DNA from: Aristolochia californica
Lineage: Eukaryota; Streptophyta; Magnoliopsida; Piperales; Aristolochiaceae
Direction of reading: 5' to 3'
NCBI GenBank assembly: GCA_029961685.1
Contig: JARWKL010000003.1
Coordinates: 11,813,657 to 11,877,656 of the forward strand
DNA length: 64,000 nt
Part shown: one piece after another, positions 22,801 through 34,800 of the stretch
Layout of the letters: each line of letters begins with the position of its first letter
Position numbering within the stretch: the first letter of the stretch is position 1
Program-made: the position numbers and the translations under genes
The notes under the pieces: generated by a model
Databases searched by the model: none
The model's input: only the letters and a program-made list of their open reading frames with translations
Told to the model about the DNA's origin: nothing

Positions 22801-25800
22801 GTATGTTGTTTAGGGGGAGACAGCCAAAGTATGCCCGTTGAAAGCCATTTATGGACTTAAACAAAATCCTAGAGTGGCTTGCAAAATCTTATAGTGTGGT
22901 GATGCAATTTGTTTTCGATAGAAGCCATTGTGATCACTCTATGTTTGTACTAAAGAGGGAGGCAAACATTGTCATTTTAGTTGTGTATGTTGATGATATT
23001 ATCTTATCTAGAAGTGACCCCGAGGGAATTGAGGAAGTGAAAAAGCTCTTGGCCACATGTTTCAAAAATCTGAAAAGTATTTCTTTGGCATTGAAGTGAC
23101 TCAGAGTAAGAAAGGAGTTGTTTTGCCTTGGAGGAGATATATTGGAGACATGTTGAGTGAGTAGAAAGTGCTTAGTGCTAAACCAGTGGAGACTCCCATC
23201 GGTGAATACTGATATTCATGAATCTCATAGTCCCATACTCAAGGATAAGATACAATACAGATGCGTAGTAGGAAAAGTGATCCATTGTACAGTAACTAAG
23301 CCTGATAAATCCTTTGTAATGGGAGTTGTGAGTTAGTTTATGGAGAATCCGAGATTGGTACATTTAGAAGCTGCTCAGAGAATTTTAAAGTATTTGAAAG
23401 GTGCTCTTGGAAAAGGGCTAACTCAAAATGCAAAGGTTCACGTATTGGGATACTTAAATGCAGATTATATTGGCTACAAAATGGATAGGAGATCTACTAC
23501 TAGTTACTGTTGCTTTATTGGAGGTAACGTAGTTAGAAAAGCAGGAAACAAACTGTAGTAGCAAGATCTAGTGCTATGGCTATATATAGGACAATGGCTC
23601 ACACTGTCAGTGAACTAATGTGGGTTAGGTCTGTGCTCGTTGAATTCAGTTTCTCTGTTCCAGAGCCTATGGTTATGAAGTGTGACAATCAAACTGTCAT
23701 ATTCATAACGAATAACCCAGTGTTTCACGAAAGAATAAAACACATTGAGGTAGATTGTCATTTTTATTAAAGATGCTATTATGCAAGGTAAAGTGATCAC
23801 TCCGTATGAGAAGGCTTCAGAGCAACTCAGAGAGGTGTTTACTAAACCTTTTGGAAATCAAGAACACTTTGGATTTTGCAATAAGATGGGACTTTTTGAT
23901 ATCTACGCTCTAGCTTGAGGGAAAGTGTTGAAATACAGACACAGGTGTTTTTTGGTCATTTGACATTGTCCTATAGGTGTTAATTCTTCTAGCATGATAG
24001 TTTATATTTCATATTCTTGTATTTCAAATTTCATTCAAATCTGATATGTATAGAGTGGGTTATAGGAATTATTGTAATCAGGGGCATTTACGTCCTTTTA
24101 ACTTTAATCACTTAAGTGATGTATTTAAGAGAATCAGTCTCGATTCCCGACACTACTTGCATTTAATCTGTCTAATCCTATACATGATAGCCAATATCCA
24201 TTATGTCTAATCCTGAAATAAACTATACTTTTTCGTAAACTCACTTGGTACTCCTTGACAACCCTGTGAGGAACTCATTATCAATTATTATGAAGCTTAA
24301 AAGTCTAATTGTAACCTTCAAGGAAAACATCTTGCTTGAAGGACATTCCCAAGCGTGTAACATTTTTTTTCTAAAAGAAAAAGTAAACTTTTTGGAAACT
24401 GTCATATTCATAACGAATAACCCAGTGTTTCACGAAAGAATAAAACACATTGAGGTAGATTGTCATTTTTATTAAAGATGCTATTATGCAAGGTAAAGTG
24501 AGCACTCCATATGAGAAGGCTTCAGAGCAACTCAGAGACGTGTTTACTAAACCTTTTGGAAATCAAGAAAACTTTGGATTTTGCAATAAGATGGGACTTT
24601 TTGATATCTACGCTCTAGCTTGAGGGAAAGTGTTGAAATACAGACACAAGTGTATTTTGGTCATTTGACATTGTCCTATAGGTGTTAATTCTTCTAGCAT
24701 GATAGTTTATATTTCATATTCTTGTATTTCAAATTTCATTCAAATCTGATATGTATAGAGTGGGTTATAGGAATTATTGTAATCAGGGGCATTTATGTCC
24801 TTTTAACTTTAATCACTTAAGTGATGTATTTAAGAGAATCAGTCTTGATTCCCGACACTACTTGCATTTAATCTGTCTAATCCTATACATGACAGCCAAT
24901 ACCCATTATGTCTAATCCTGAAATAAACTATACTTTTTCGTAAACTCACTTGGTACTCCTTGACAACCCTGTGAGGAACTCATTATCAATTATTATGAAG
25001 CTTAAAAGTCTAATTGTAACCTTCAAGGAAAACATCTTGCTTGAAGGACATTCCCAAGCATGTAACATTTATTTTTGCAGACGCTCCAGATAAAGAATTT
25101 TGCACGAGGTGGGGCAAGGAGGTTCCAAGCGGAGGCCATTGGGTGGTTTGGCTGATTTGAGGTGGGGTTACTTAGGAAATTGTAGGTTGAAGCAGTTGAG
25201 AAAGTGTCTTTTGTACAAGGTGTCTAGATCAGAGTATCAGGATTAAATCTAGGTTTGGCTGTGGAGATGCTCGAAAGGAGATTAGATGCCAGGATGGCTT
25301 CAGGATCCGAGGGGTCTCTTCGGAGGTTCAAATTCCAACCCCCAGTTTCAGACCAGAGATCTGAGATAGAGGCATCAATATGTCTAACGAGGACAGAGAT
25401 AGACTCATAGTTAATGTTGAGGCTGGATTGGCCAATCCACCAATCGGACCAAAGTTTTGTGGAGTTCCCATTGCCAACGTAGCACTTAATAGCTTTCTTA
25501 AAATCTGGCAGTAGCAAGGATATTTTTTTCCAAGCTAGCGACAAACGGTAGTATCTTCCCCCCTCAGTCCACCCTCCCAAAAGCTTGTTGGCTTTGGCAG
25601 CAACTACGACTCTCCAAATTAGATCAGGAAAAAGATTGAATTTTCAGATCTATTTAAGGAGAAGAGCAGAATTTGTAGTGGCAGTGTTTCAGATACCCAG
25701 TCCACCATAGGATTTTGACTTGTAGACCTCTTCCCATTTTACCAAGTGATACTTTTTCTCACCATTTGGTCCTCCCCAAAGAAATCTTCTTTTGATGAGC

Positions 25801-28800
25801 TCAATTTTGTCTCTAATAGAGGCGGGGCACTGAAACATAGACAGAAAGTAACCAGTGATTCCATGAAAGCAAGATTTAGTGAGGACCAACTTACCAGCTT
25901 TAGAAAGGAATTTACTTTTGTAGGACGCCAAATGACCCTCTAGGTGCTCAATAACATGGTGCTAGGAGCACTTGGAGGGTAAACCAGGGGTCAGGGGAAG
26001 GCCCAAATAAGTATACAAAGTTATTTCAGTTTTACATCCAAGGTAGTTGGCCGTGGAGTTTAAAAGGTGGGGTTCAATATTAAAACCTGCCATAGATGAT
26101 TTTGACCAACTTACTTTTTGATTGGATGAGATTTTAAAGAGATTGAGCAAGGCTTTAATGTGATGAATTTGTTTCAAAGAGCCTTCATAGAAGAAGATAG
26201 TGTCATCCGCATATTGTAGGAGGGCGATGTCCTGAGCAGGATCTGGGGATATGGGGCTGAGCCATCCCGATCTTTTAGCAAGTTGAACCATGGCCAACAG
26301 ATGTTTGCCAATAAGGGTGAAGATGAAAGGTGACAAAGGGTCTCCCTATCTGATTCCCCTGGTTCTATTGCAGTACCCACATGGCCTACCGTTGACAAGA
26401 ACAAAGTAAGATGCAGTGGAAATACAATTTCTCATCCAGAATCTCCACCGCATGTCGAAACCCATTTCACCGAAAAGGTAGTCCATCAACTTCCAATTAA
26501 CCTGGTGAAAAGCTTTTTCGAAATCGAGTTTGAGAACAACTCTTGGTTGACTTGATTTTTTTAAGGAGTCAAGTAATTCATGGGCTGCCATTGCAGAGTC
26601 CAGGATATTGCAACCTCGGATAAAGGCACTTTGACATGGGTTAATAACACTGGGGAGGACGGCTCTAAGTCGATTGGAGAGAATACGGGCTAAGATTTTG
26701 TATGTGTTGGTGGTAAGGCTGATGGGTCTGAAATCTTGGTGGGATTCCAAATGACAAGAATGCCACCGAAGTGGCCAACCGCATCTATAGTTGCCTATTC
26801 AGGATCCGAGTTATACCATAGACTCCGAGCAACAGATAAATCAAAATTTTGCAGCTTGTTTCAATAAGGATTACAATGTTATGTTGATAGTAAAAAATAG
26901 CTGCCTTGATGATGTCTTGCTTGGAGCGGGAGCTGATTCCCCTGACGTTCCAAGAAAGAACTATCATGGTAGGGGGATGTTGAAAATATCCTCTTTCGAG
27001 TAGCAGAAGAGGCCATGATAGTATTTGGAGAACTCCCATGTTAGTTCCGGCATCTTCTCCGTCTCTTGCAGGGAGAATTTGTCCGCCTGGAGCAAAATAT
27101 GTTGTTTCATATTTTCGACCCTCTCCTTGCGAGAGATAACAGGGAATTTGCCCAGCCATTCAGGTCCAGGACAATATCCTTTCCCTTATTTCTCTTCTTT
27201 CTTATGGAGTAAGTGAACGGGAGGGTGGTTTTTTGCGGGAGTAGGTGTGAATTTTCTGCGGGGGTAGGTGTGAGGGAAGGGAGTGATGGAGGACTCCCCA
27301 ACAGGGGCCTCCAAAGGTTTGTTCGAGGTGGGATTCATTGAAACCAATGGGGTTGGACAAAGGATGGTGGGGTATGGCGTGTGGTAGGGAGATAAGTGAT
27401 TGTTTGGGGGTGGGGGCTCCAGAGGTTTGTTTGAGGTGGGATTCATTGAAGCCAATGGGGTTGGACAAAGGATGGTGGGCTATGGCGTGTGGTAGGGAGA
27501 TTAAGTGATTGTTTGGGGGGGGTGAGATTGAGAGTGTCATAGTTAAAAAGGCGGTGTCTTGGAATTGGCGAAGAGGTTGAAAAGACATAGCATTTGGTGA
27601 TGTGGGTTTGCCGAAGAAATTTTTGGAGGGGACTGAAAGGAGGGATCTAGAAGATCTAGATCGAGCGGGATGGACAGGGGATCTGATAGGTTGGGGGCTA
27701 TCAGAGGGGTTGAATTGACGTTGGCAGATTTGACTTCAGGAATGTATTTTTTGAGGTTGTTATGGGAAAATTGTTTTTGGAGAATGGGTTTGTTGTTCTT
27801 GAGGGGAGAGGTGTCGGTTGGCGCAGAGGTTGGTGTGGCAAAAAGGAAGGGGTTATGATCCCTCGGGATTAGGGTGGTGATGGGTGGCGGGGGGATGAAC
27901 TTTTTGGATTTCAAAATTTGAAAAAACAAATTTGGGGAGGATAACTTGGGGGAATTCCGAGGGGACCGGCCAGTCGTTGTCGGGTTGAGTCAACATTGAC
28001 TAGCTCCGGCCTTTGCTCAGTGTTGACTCGGTCACAGGTTGACTCATTTTTGGAGCCGAGTTAGACTGAGTTTGACTCAACGCTAGAGCTTGCGAGTCAA
28101 GGAACATGGAATGGAGGGCGACCATCTCCTCGAACTCCAGGATGATCCATGCAGAGACACCGGCAGAGAAAAGTTGCATAAGGTGAGATCCACTTATCGG
28201 AGACTAGGTTTGAGGAAGAGCCTTTCTCGGAGGAGATTTATCGGTTGGTCTTCGGTCCAAACGAGCTCGCCGAAGATGTTCGCCAAACATTCCAGGGTAT
28301 GTCAACATCAGAGCTCCGCAGGGATGCCCCGAATAGTCATCCAGTGGCCAGTGATTGGGTGGCTAGGAGCCCAGTTTTCCATGTGCAGAATTGGGGAGTC
28401 CATTTCGCTTTGGATGCTTTGCAGAACTCGTCTATCTTCCTTTGATCTGAAAGCAATGAGCCATTTGTTCCCTCGAATGGGTGATTGCCTGTAGTTTGAG
28501 AGCTTCGGTTTTACTCTGGATCCAATCTCCGATCTGCTTGGCTGAGTTGTAGTTGGGTCGATTGAGATTACTACTGCCGTGGACAAATGCTTGATTCCGT
28601 CGATTAGGGCTTGGTCCGGAAGTGTCAGGGAGGTATGACGCTCGTGGTTGGCTAATTTGTGGTGTGGGTAGAGGCGGAAGTGTGGGGTTTGATTCTTGGG
28701 TTTGTGAAGGAGGTATAGACGGTTGAGGTGTGGTTTTTTTTTTGGAAGAAGCTGGTGGGGGGTGAAGGGTCGGCTTTTTCTTGCCGCGGGGCGGTGGTGG

Positions 28801-31800
28801 TGGTTGCTGGGAGGGTTTTTTGTAAGACTCGAAGGAGCTAGAGGTGAAATTTTTTCCATCGCAGGCCGGAGGAGGGGCTTTGGGGAAGAAATAACATACC
28901 CATGATTTTTTTCCCCCGCCGCTGTGTGATAGAGCACTCAAGTTTCCCACCGTGGTATTGCGTGTGGATTTGAAATTCCAGATCTCTAGTGAGGATAAAT
29001 CTTCCCGAGCCTCTTCCTGTCCTGCTGACTAGGACCTTGTCCAAGATGGCGACGAAAGCATCTACTGCCGCGATACGAATGGAGATGGACTTTTTTGCTC
29101 CGGATTGAGAGATGATTCAAATTGCATCTCTTTCTTTCCTTTGTTTGTCGAATGGAGACAGAGGCGCTTCCGTTTTGAAAGTTGAGGGCTGCGGGGTCCT
29201 CAACCCTTGTCCTTCTCCTCGATGAGCGGCTGACTATTGTCTGCCAACCGTGTTCCTTTGCTTGTTGTTGCCTTTTGGATTTCTCTTTAGTTGGGCCGTG
29301 TTGATCATCTCGGTGCTGCTGTTGTTGTTGCGCTGGTTCGATCTTGGCAGTGCCAGTGTTTGAAGCTTGTCCCACACGGAGAGGTGGGGCAGGGATGGGG
29401 ACTGTTGTGGAGGGGGAGTGAAAGATGGCCCCCAAGCGGGTTGGGACCGCTGCTTTCCCGTGGCAGGCCATTCAATCAAAACTAGTACATCAAAATAACT
29501 AAGTGAAGAAATGAAATCTAAGGGATTGAAAAAAGAGAGAGAGGAGGAGATGTTTTGGTGGTGAGACTGATAGGCTGGAATTTTGAAGGAAGCTCTGCCC
29601 CGACTTTTTTGGGAATTCATCAATGTATAATTTGCAATATGGAAACTTCAAATAAAGGTGTGCATGCCAAGGAAACAATAGGTATTGGGACATGGAAAGA
29701 AGAAAAAAAGGTAGAATACAAACCTAAACTACTAAAGATGAAAAATCTGAAAATGATCACATTATCTCTGTGGGTTGACCAAGTTAACTCACAAAACCTG
29801 TTCTGATACTATGTTGAATTTCTGGAAAAGAGAAATACTTCACTAACTTGTTTTAATTTGAGTACAATGAGCCTTTATTTGTAATATAAAAAACAAGTAG
29901 AATCCAATTACAATTAAACTACCCTTGTCCAGGTTATACCCAAAGTTAAAGTCTAAAAGGTAATTCCTAGAACATTTGAACAACTGAACATAAATAGAAG
30001 ACTAACATAACTAAAACACCTTTAACTGAGACTCTTGTGAGAGATTGCTCCTATGAGACTCCTCTTAGACTTTACCATAATAATTATTTCTTTTGTGAGA
30101 CTTCTTGCTATGAGAGTCATGTAAGATTCTTCTAAACCTACTCTTCAATAATATGTTTTGACCATCAATACATGAGTTGTTCAGTGATTGCATGTATCCT
30201 AATAGCTGACCAGTGATGGTCTGGAACCTTTTTTGGCTTATTTATTTATTTACTTTTTTATTATGCCTTTTCTCTTGTTGATGATGAAGAGAACTCCATT
30301 AAGTAGAAAAGGAGATTACAGCGAATGTGAGACCCAAGAAAGAACTATCTCAAACAAAAATACAAAAATCCATGAATTAAAGAAATATAATAAATAGACA
30401 TCAAAAGGGAGAGAATCTCCTATAGTAAGATAATGCTAAGAAACATTGTGAGCCAACAAATCCACCCTGGAGTTATCACTGTGTAAAATATGAATCTATT
30501 GATACTGAATATGTTGACATATCCCAACAATTTCATCATGAATGGGAAGAAACCGCCATGGAGGAAGTTTGCCAGATGAGAACCAGGAAATGACTACCAT
30601 TGAGTCCCCTCTAATCACAAGGGGACAGGTGTAGCTTCGGCAATACAATTGTAGAACACTCAGACGAGCATGGAGCTCTGCCTCAAATGAGTCACATTAC
30701 CTGTAAGGAGTAGTGTAAACCTGATCGACCTGTCTTGAATGGTCATATATGACACCCCTACCGCAATGGGTCTAGGAATTTCACTGGAGTTTCCATTAGA
30801 ATTCAGCTTAAGCCAACCCTGATAAAGAAGTTCCCACGGAACAATATTAAGAATCTTTGAGTCATAGAGCAGTAATATCTTTCCAGTGCACTTATAAGAT
30901 AAAACTAAATAAAAATGTGTTTTTTTCTCATTGAATGTCGATGACACGCGCATACAACACCCTTCCACATTGAGACTTGACACCTAGACCTCACAATAAA
31001 AACCCCTTAAAGTGGCAATTGAGCCAAAGGCACAAACCGCTGACAGTTCTTGTTTTTTTTTTTTTTGGATATATTTAAGAGGATTGTATTCAATTTTTGC
31101 TGAAATACCTAGATATGTCATCAAAGTTATATCAGGAGTGGACTATCGATGCCATTAAAGTCATAATGATATATACAGCACATATGCAATGCACTTGTTA
31201 GAAGATATTCTGCATTGTTGATTGGATTCCCTATTCCATGTTAGCATTCAAAAATACCAGATTTACTGTTGACCATATGTACTAATTCAAGTAAAACACA
31301 TAACATGGCAGCATGTCCAACTCCTGGAATCTTGATATGACATGTATGGTTGCATTAAGGGTTTAGGATTTAATTGATCTATTCCTTCTTTGGGAATTTC
31401 TGTTCATTCTTCTTGTTGAGGACATTAATGGCATTATCAAAGACTGATGGCTAAAGCTATTGCTAAGGAGAATCAGAATGTAGTACTATTGCTAAGAAAG
31501 ATGTTTTTCCTCAAAATGGATCAGGTGCTTTACAGGATGTTCTCCATTTGCATGATGTTCTTGCCAGGGTTTCTCTAGCTAGATTATGTCACTCGTTATC
31601 AACAGCTCGTGCATTAGAGGGTACTGTGTGCATTTACTTCGTTTTATCTTTATAAAAGACTGATATGAACCTTGTTATTGGAATCTGACTTCAGTTTTGG
31701 TCAATGCAGAAAGGCCTGATATTAAAGCTCAGTTCAACTCTGTGCTCTATCAGCTTCTTCTTGATCCCAGTGAAAGAGTTTGTTTTGAGGCAATATTATG

Positions 31801-34800
31801 CGTGTTGGGAAAATTTGATAACACGGAGAGGTACTTGTTTTCTTACTGTATTTTGTTCCTTTGTTGTGGTGATTTGTTTATCACTCTTGAATTTATATCA
31901 TCCTGAATTAATTTCTCATATATGCAATTATTATAGGACTGAAGAACGAGCTTATGGGTGGGTTAGATTGACAAGAGAAATTCTGAAATTGCCAGAAGCT
32001 CCATCTGTAACGCTGAAGGAAGCACAAACAAAGGATGGGCTCCCACCAAAAGCTGCTAACGACAAACCATCTTCAAAAATAAGACGTCCTCAACCTCTAA
32101 TCAAACTAGTAATGAGAAGGTCCTCGATGTTTATTGCTTGTCATTATTGTCTTCACTGTTATGTTTTAATTTGTTCATCTCTAATTTGCTACATGTACTC
32201 TTTAAATTTATGTGTATTTAATATTTTATTCTTCCTTTATTCTTAGGCTGGAAAGTTCATTCCGTAGTTTCTCTAGACCTGTGCTTCATGCGGCTGCTCG
32301 AGTTGTTCAGGAGATGGGAAAAAGCAGGGCTGCTGCGTATTCACTAGGTTATGATGTTGATGAAGGAATGCAACTTCAAGCATACTCTGAAAATGTTGAC
32401 TCAGTGGATCAAGATATCAATGAATCCTCACAGTCTGATGGTAGGTTTTTCAGATACATAAATGCTATACAGATTAATGTGTTTGGAAATGTCTAAATCT
32501 TTAAACTATTCATAATTGAGGAACGTAACAGATAGATTTGGAGTTTGATTGGCAGAAGTCACAGAGGCTCTAGATAATGGACCTTTAATATTTGAAGTGC
32601 AGTACAATCCCTATATCTTCTGTCATTATTGTTTTCAAGACATGTGAGGTCGTCGATACTATAATATTCATCCAAATTAATGTCTATCATTTTCTTTCTA
32701 ACTATTGTTTTATAGCAACACGTTTGAAGTCATTGTCCAATGGGACAACTGGTGGGAAGGATACAATTGCTAGCTTATTAGCATCCCTGATGGAAGTAGT
32801 CAGGACAACAGTTGCATGTGAATGTGTTTATGTTCGTGCCATGGTGATAAAGGCTTTGATATGGATGCAAAGTCCGCACGAATCATTTGAAGAACTTGAA
32901 TCTATCATTGCTTGTGAACTGTCTGATCCAGCATGGCCATCAACTTTATTGAATGATATTTTGCTCACACTGCATGCTCGGTTCAAGGTATTCTGTTCAC
33001 CCAAAAGAATGGTTGCACTTTTAATTGTTATTTTTGGTCAACCTCCATTAAGTACTTTTTTACTGTTATTCATTTTTTTTTTTTTTTTTTTTTTTGAGGG
33101 AAAGGTGTGAATTTTACTGTTATTCATTGTTATGGGGTGTTGTTTTAATGGTTTTCTAGGCAACTCCAGATATGGCAGTCACTCTTCTTGAAATTGCAAG
33201 AATATTTGCAACTAAAGTTCCTGGGAAAATCGACGCAGATGTGTTACAAATTCTCTGGAAAGTAAGTTCCTCTTTTTTTTTGGCACATCACAGAGAATCT
33301 TTTTTAACTAGATTTTTTTCCAATTTTATGTAACATTTACATTTGGAGGCATTTACAAATTTGCCCTGTCTCTAAGTTTTCTTTGATCGAATTGTTTTAG
33401 CAATTCTTAAATTGTTTTTTGAATAATACGGCTTTAATTCCAAGTTTCCTTTTTTTTTTCTTACAGAAACTACCTTTTTCTACTTTTATTTTGTTTGATG
33501 ATTGTCTTGTCTCCTCCTGGTTGCAGCCTGACATCATACATCTGACTCTTGGCATAAGGACACCAGCTCTTGCTGGGAAGCTTTTTCTTTTCTATTTCTC
33601 ACAAAATTATATCATTTAAGTACCTTTTTGTTTGCCGAACTTTATAATCTTATTATGGAATTTTTTTATTTAGTGGTGAAAGAATTGAATACAATACCAT
33701 CTGTGTGGGCAAATTTTGTCATCAGCACTCCGTTGGTCCACCTGATGTTTATATAAGAACTCTGGAATTGTACAAATTCATTTTCTTCCTAATCATTTTT
33801 GGAAAAAGTGCATCCAAAAGGGATTTACATTTTTTGAGGATCTCTTGTCATCGCTATATGAATAATTTGTCTTATTCAGACTTCATTTTGACATCAATGA
33901 TAATATTAGTCTTTTTTCCTCAAAAAGTGTTAATAATATCCTTTAACTTGTCGACAATGACAATATGTTCCCGATTTTTATTTTGTTGTTAATGTTTACT
34001 GCTTTGCTGCCTAACAATACGCATATTGTTTCATATATATCTTTTCTAGAGTTATGGTTACTCTTTGTTTCCTTGGCTCTTCAAAGGGGAAAAGAAAGAT
34101 CAACTTACCTGAGCCAATTTGTAATTTTTCATGCTCAAGACATGCCTTGTTGGTGCGGGACCCGGGGGAAAGCACATGGCTCTGGAAGCAGTGACAATAG
34201 TTCTTGACCTACCTCCTCCACAACCCGGATCCATGTCTGGACTTACATCAGTGGATAAGGTGTCAGCATCTGATCCAAAGTCTGCATTGGCATTACAGAG
34301 ATTAGTCCAGGCAGCTGTAAGCATATGGTTCTTAACTATTCGATTTTTGAAAAAAAGAAAAAAAAAGAAGACTTAACTATTATTACAGCTGATAGTTGCA
34401 CCTAAGTTCAACTAAACTACACTGCTTTCTTGTATGACTCCTCTTAGAGTTCCAATATTTATAGGTATGGTTTCTGGGTGAAAATGCAAACTATGCTGCA
34501 TCAGAATATGCTTGGGAATCTTCAACACCGCCTGGTACTGCACTCATGATGTTGGATGCAGACAAAATGGTGGCTGCTGCTAGTTCTCGGAATCCTACAC
34601 TGGCTGGGGCTCTGACAAGGCTTCAAAGGTGTGCTTTCACTGGGAGTTGGGAGGTACAGATTTCTTGTAACTTTTTTGTCCCTAATGTCAACTTACACTT
34701 GTCTTATTTGAGTAAAGTTATTGGCTTCTAGTTATGTTTTATGCTTATATTTAGTTCTTTATGTAGTGTTCACTTGTTATGTGCTCCAGGTGCGAATTGT

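Larger units (their letters stand above)
16760..24155 (+). mobile_element. Copia retrotransposon in TASH3 intron 9
   Basis: Plus-strand Copia element with a 5' LTR (16760-17089), a primer-like site, decayed gag-protease-integrase-RT-RNase H, and a 3'-truncated 3' LTR (23926-24155). The LTRs share long stretches (TGTTGAAATACAGACAC, ATTATTGTAATCAGGGGCATTT, AATCACTTAAGTGATGTATTTAAGAGAAT). The 3' LTR loses similarity just after the GAGAAT-AGTCT region and lacks the CT-rich end. A 2.18-kb LTR element is nested in gag. It has the same orientation as the host gene. Confidence 0.88.
25080..29490 (-). mobile_element. LINE (non-LTR retrotransposon), antisense in TASH3 intron 9
   Basis: Minus-strand L1-type plant LINE. 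In its own direction: a nucleic-acid-binding ORF1 region (29471 to about 27190), an endonuclease start (about 26967), reverse transcriptase (26750 to about 25690) and a C-terminal zinc-binding RT region (25580 to about 25224). Most of the endonuclease is missing between the EN start and the RT. ORFs are broken by several frameshifts. No clear poly(A) tail or target duplication was found at the low-coordinate end, where the Copia duplication begins. Confidence 0.85.
15588..31524 (+). other. TASH3: 15.9-kb intron 9 of TASH3 filled with transposons
   Basis: The donor follows GGAG|GTATAG after the 21-bp exon 9 and the acceptor is GATCAG|GTGCTT before exon 10; joining them restores the conserved LPGGALQDVLHLHDV reading. 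Everything between is repeat: solo LTR, Copia with a nested LTR element, tandem duplication, LINE, LTR-like piece and LINE RNase H fragment. The downstream exons remain intact, so the gene presumably still splices across it. Confidence 0.9.

Noticed and set aside
27190..29806. Plus-strand open frames opposite the LINE
   Set aside because: They are shadows of the minus-strand LINE ORF1 frames; no motifs on the plus strand.
32555..32606. A possible extra TASH3 exon (EVTEALDNG...)
   Set aside because: An AG precedes it and a GT follows, but its length breaks phase with the next exon, while joining 32440 directly to 32716 gives the expected SDA reading.
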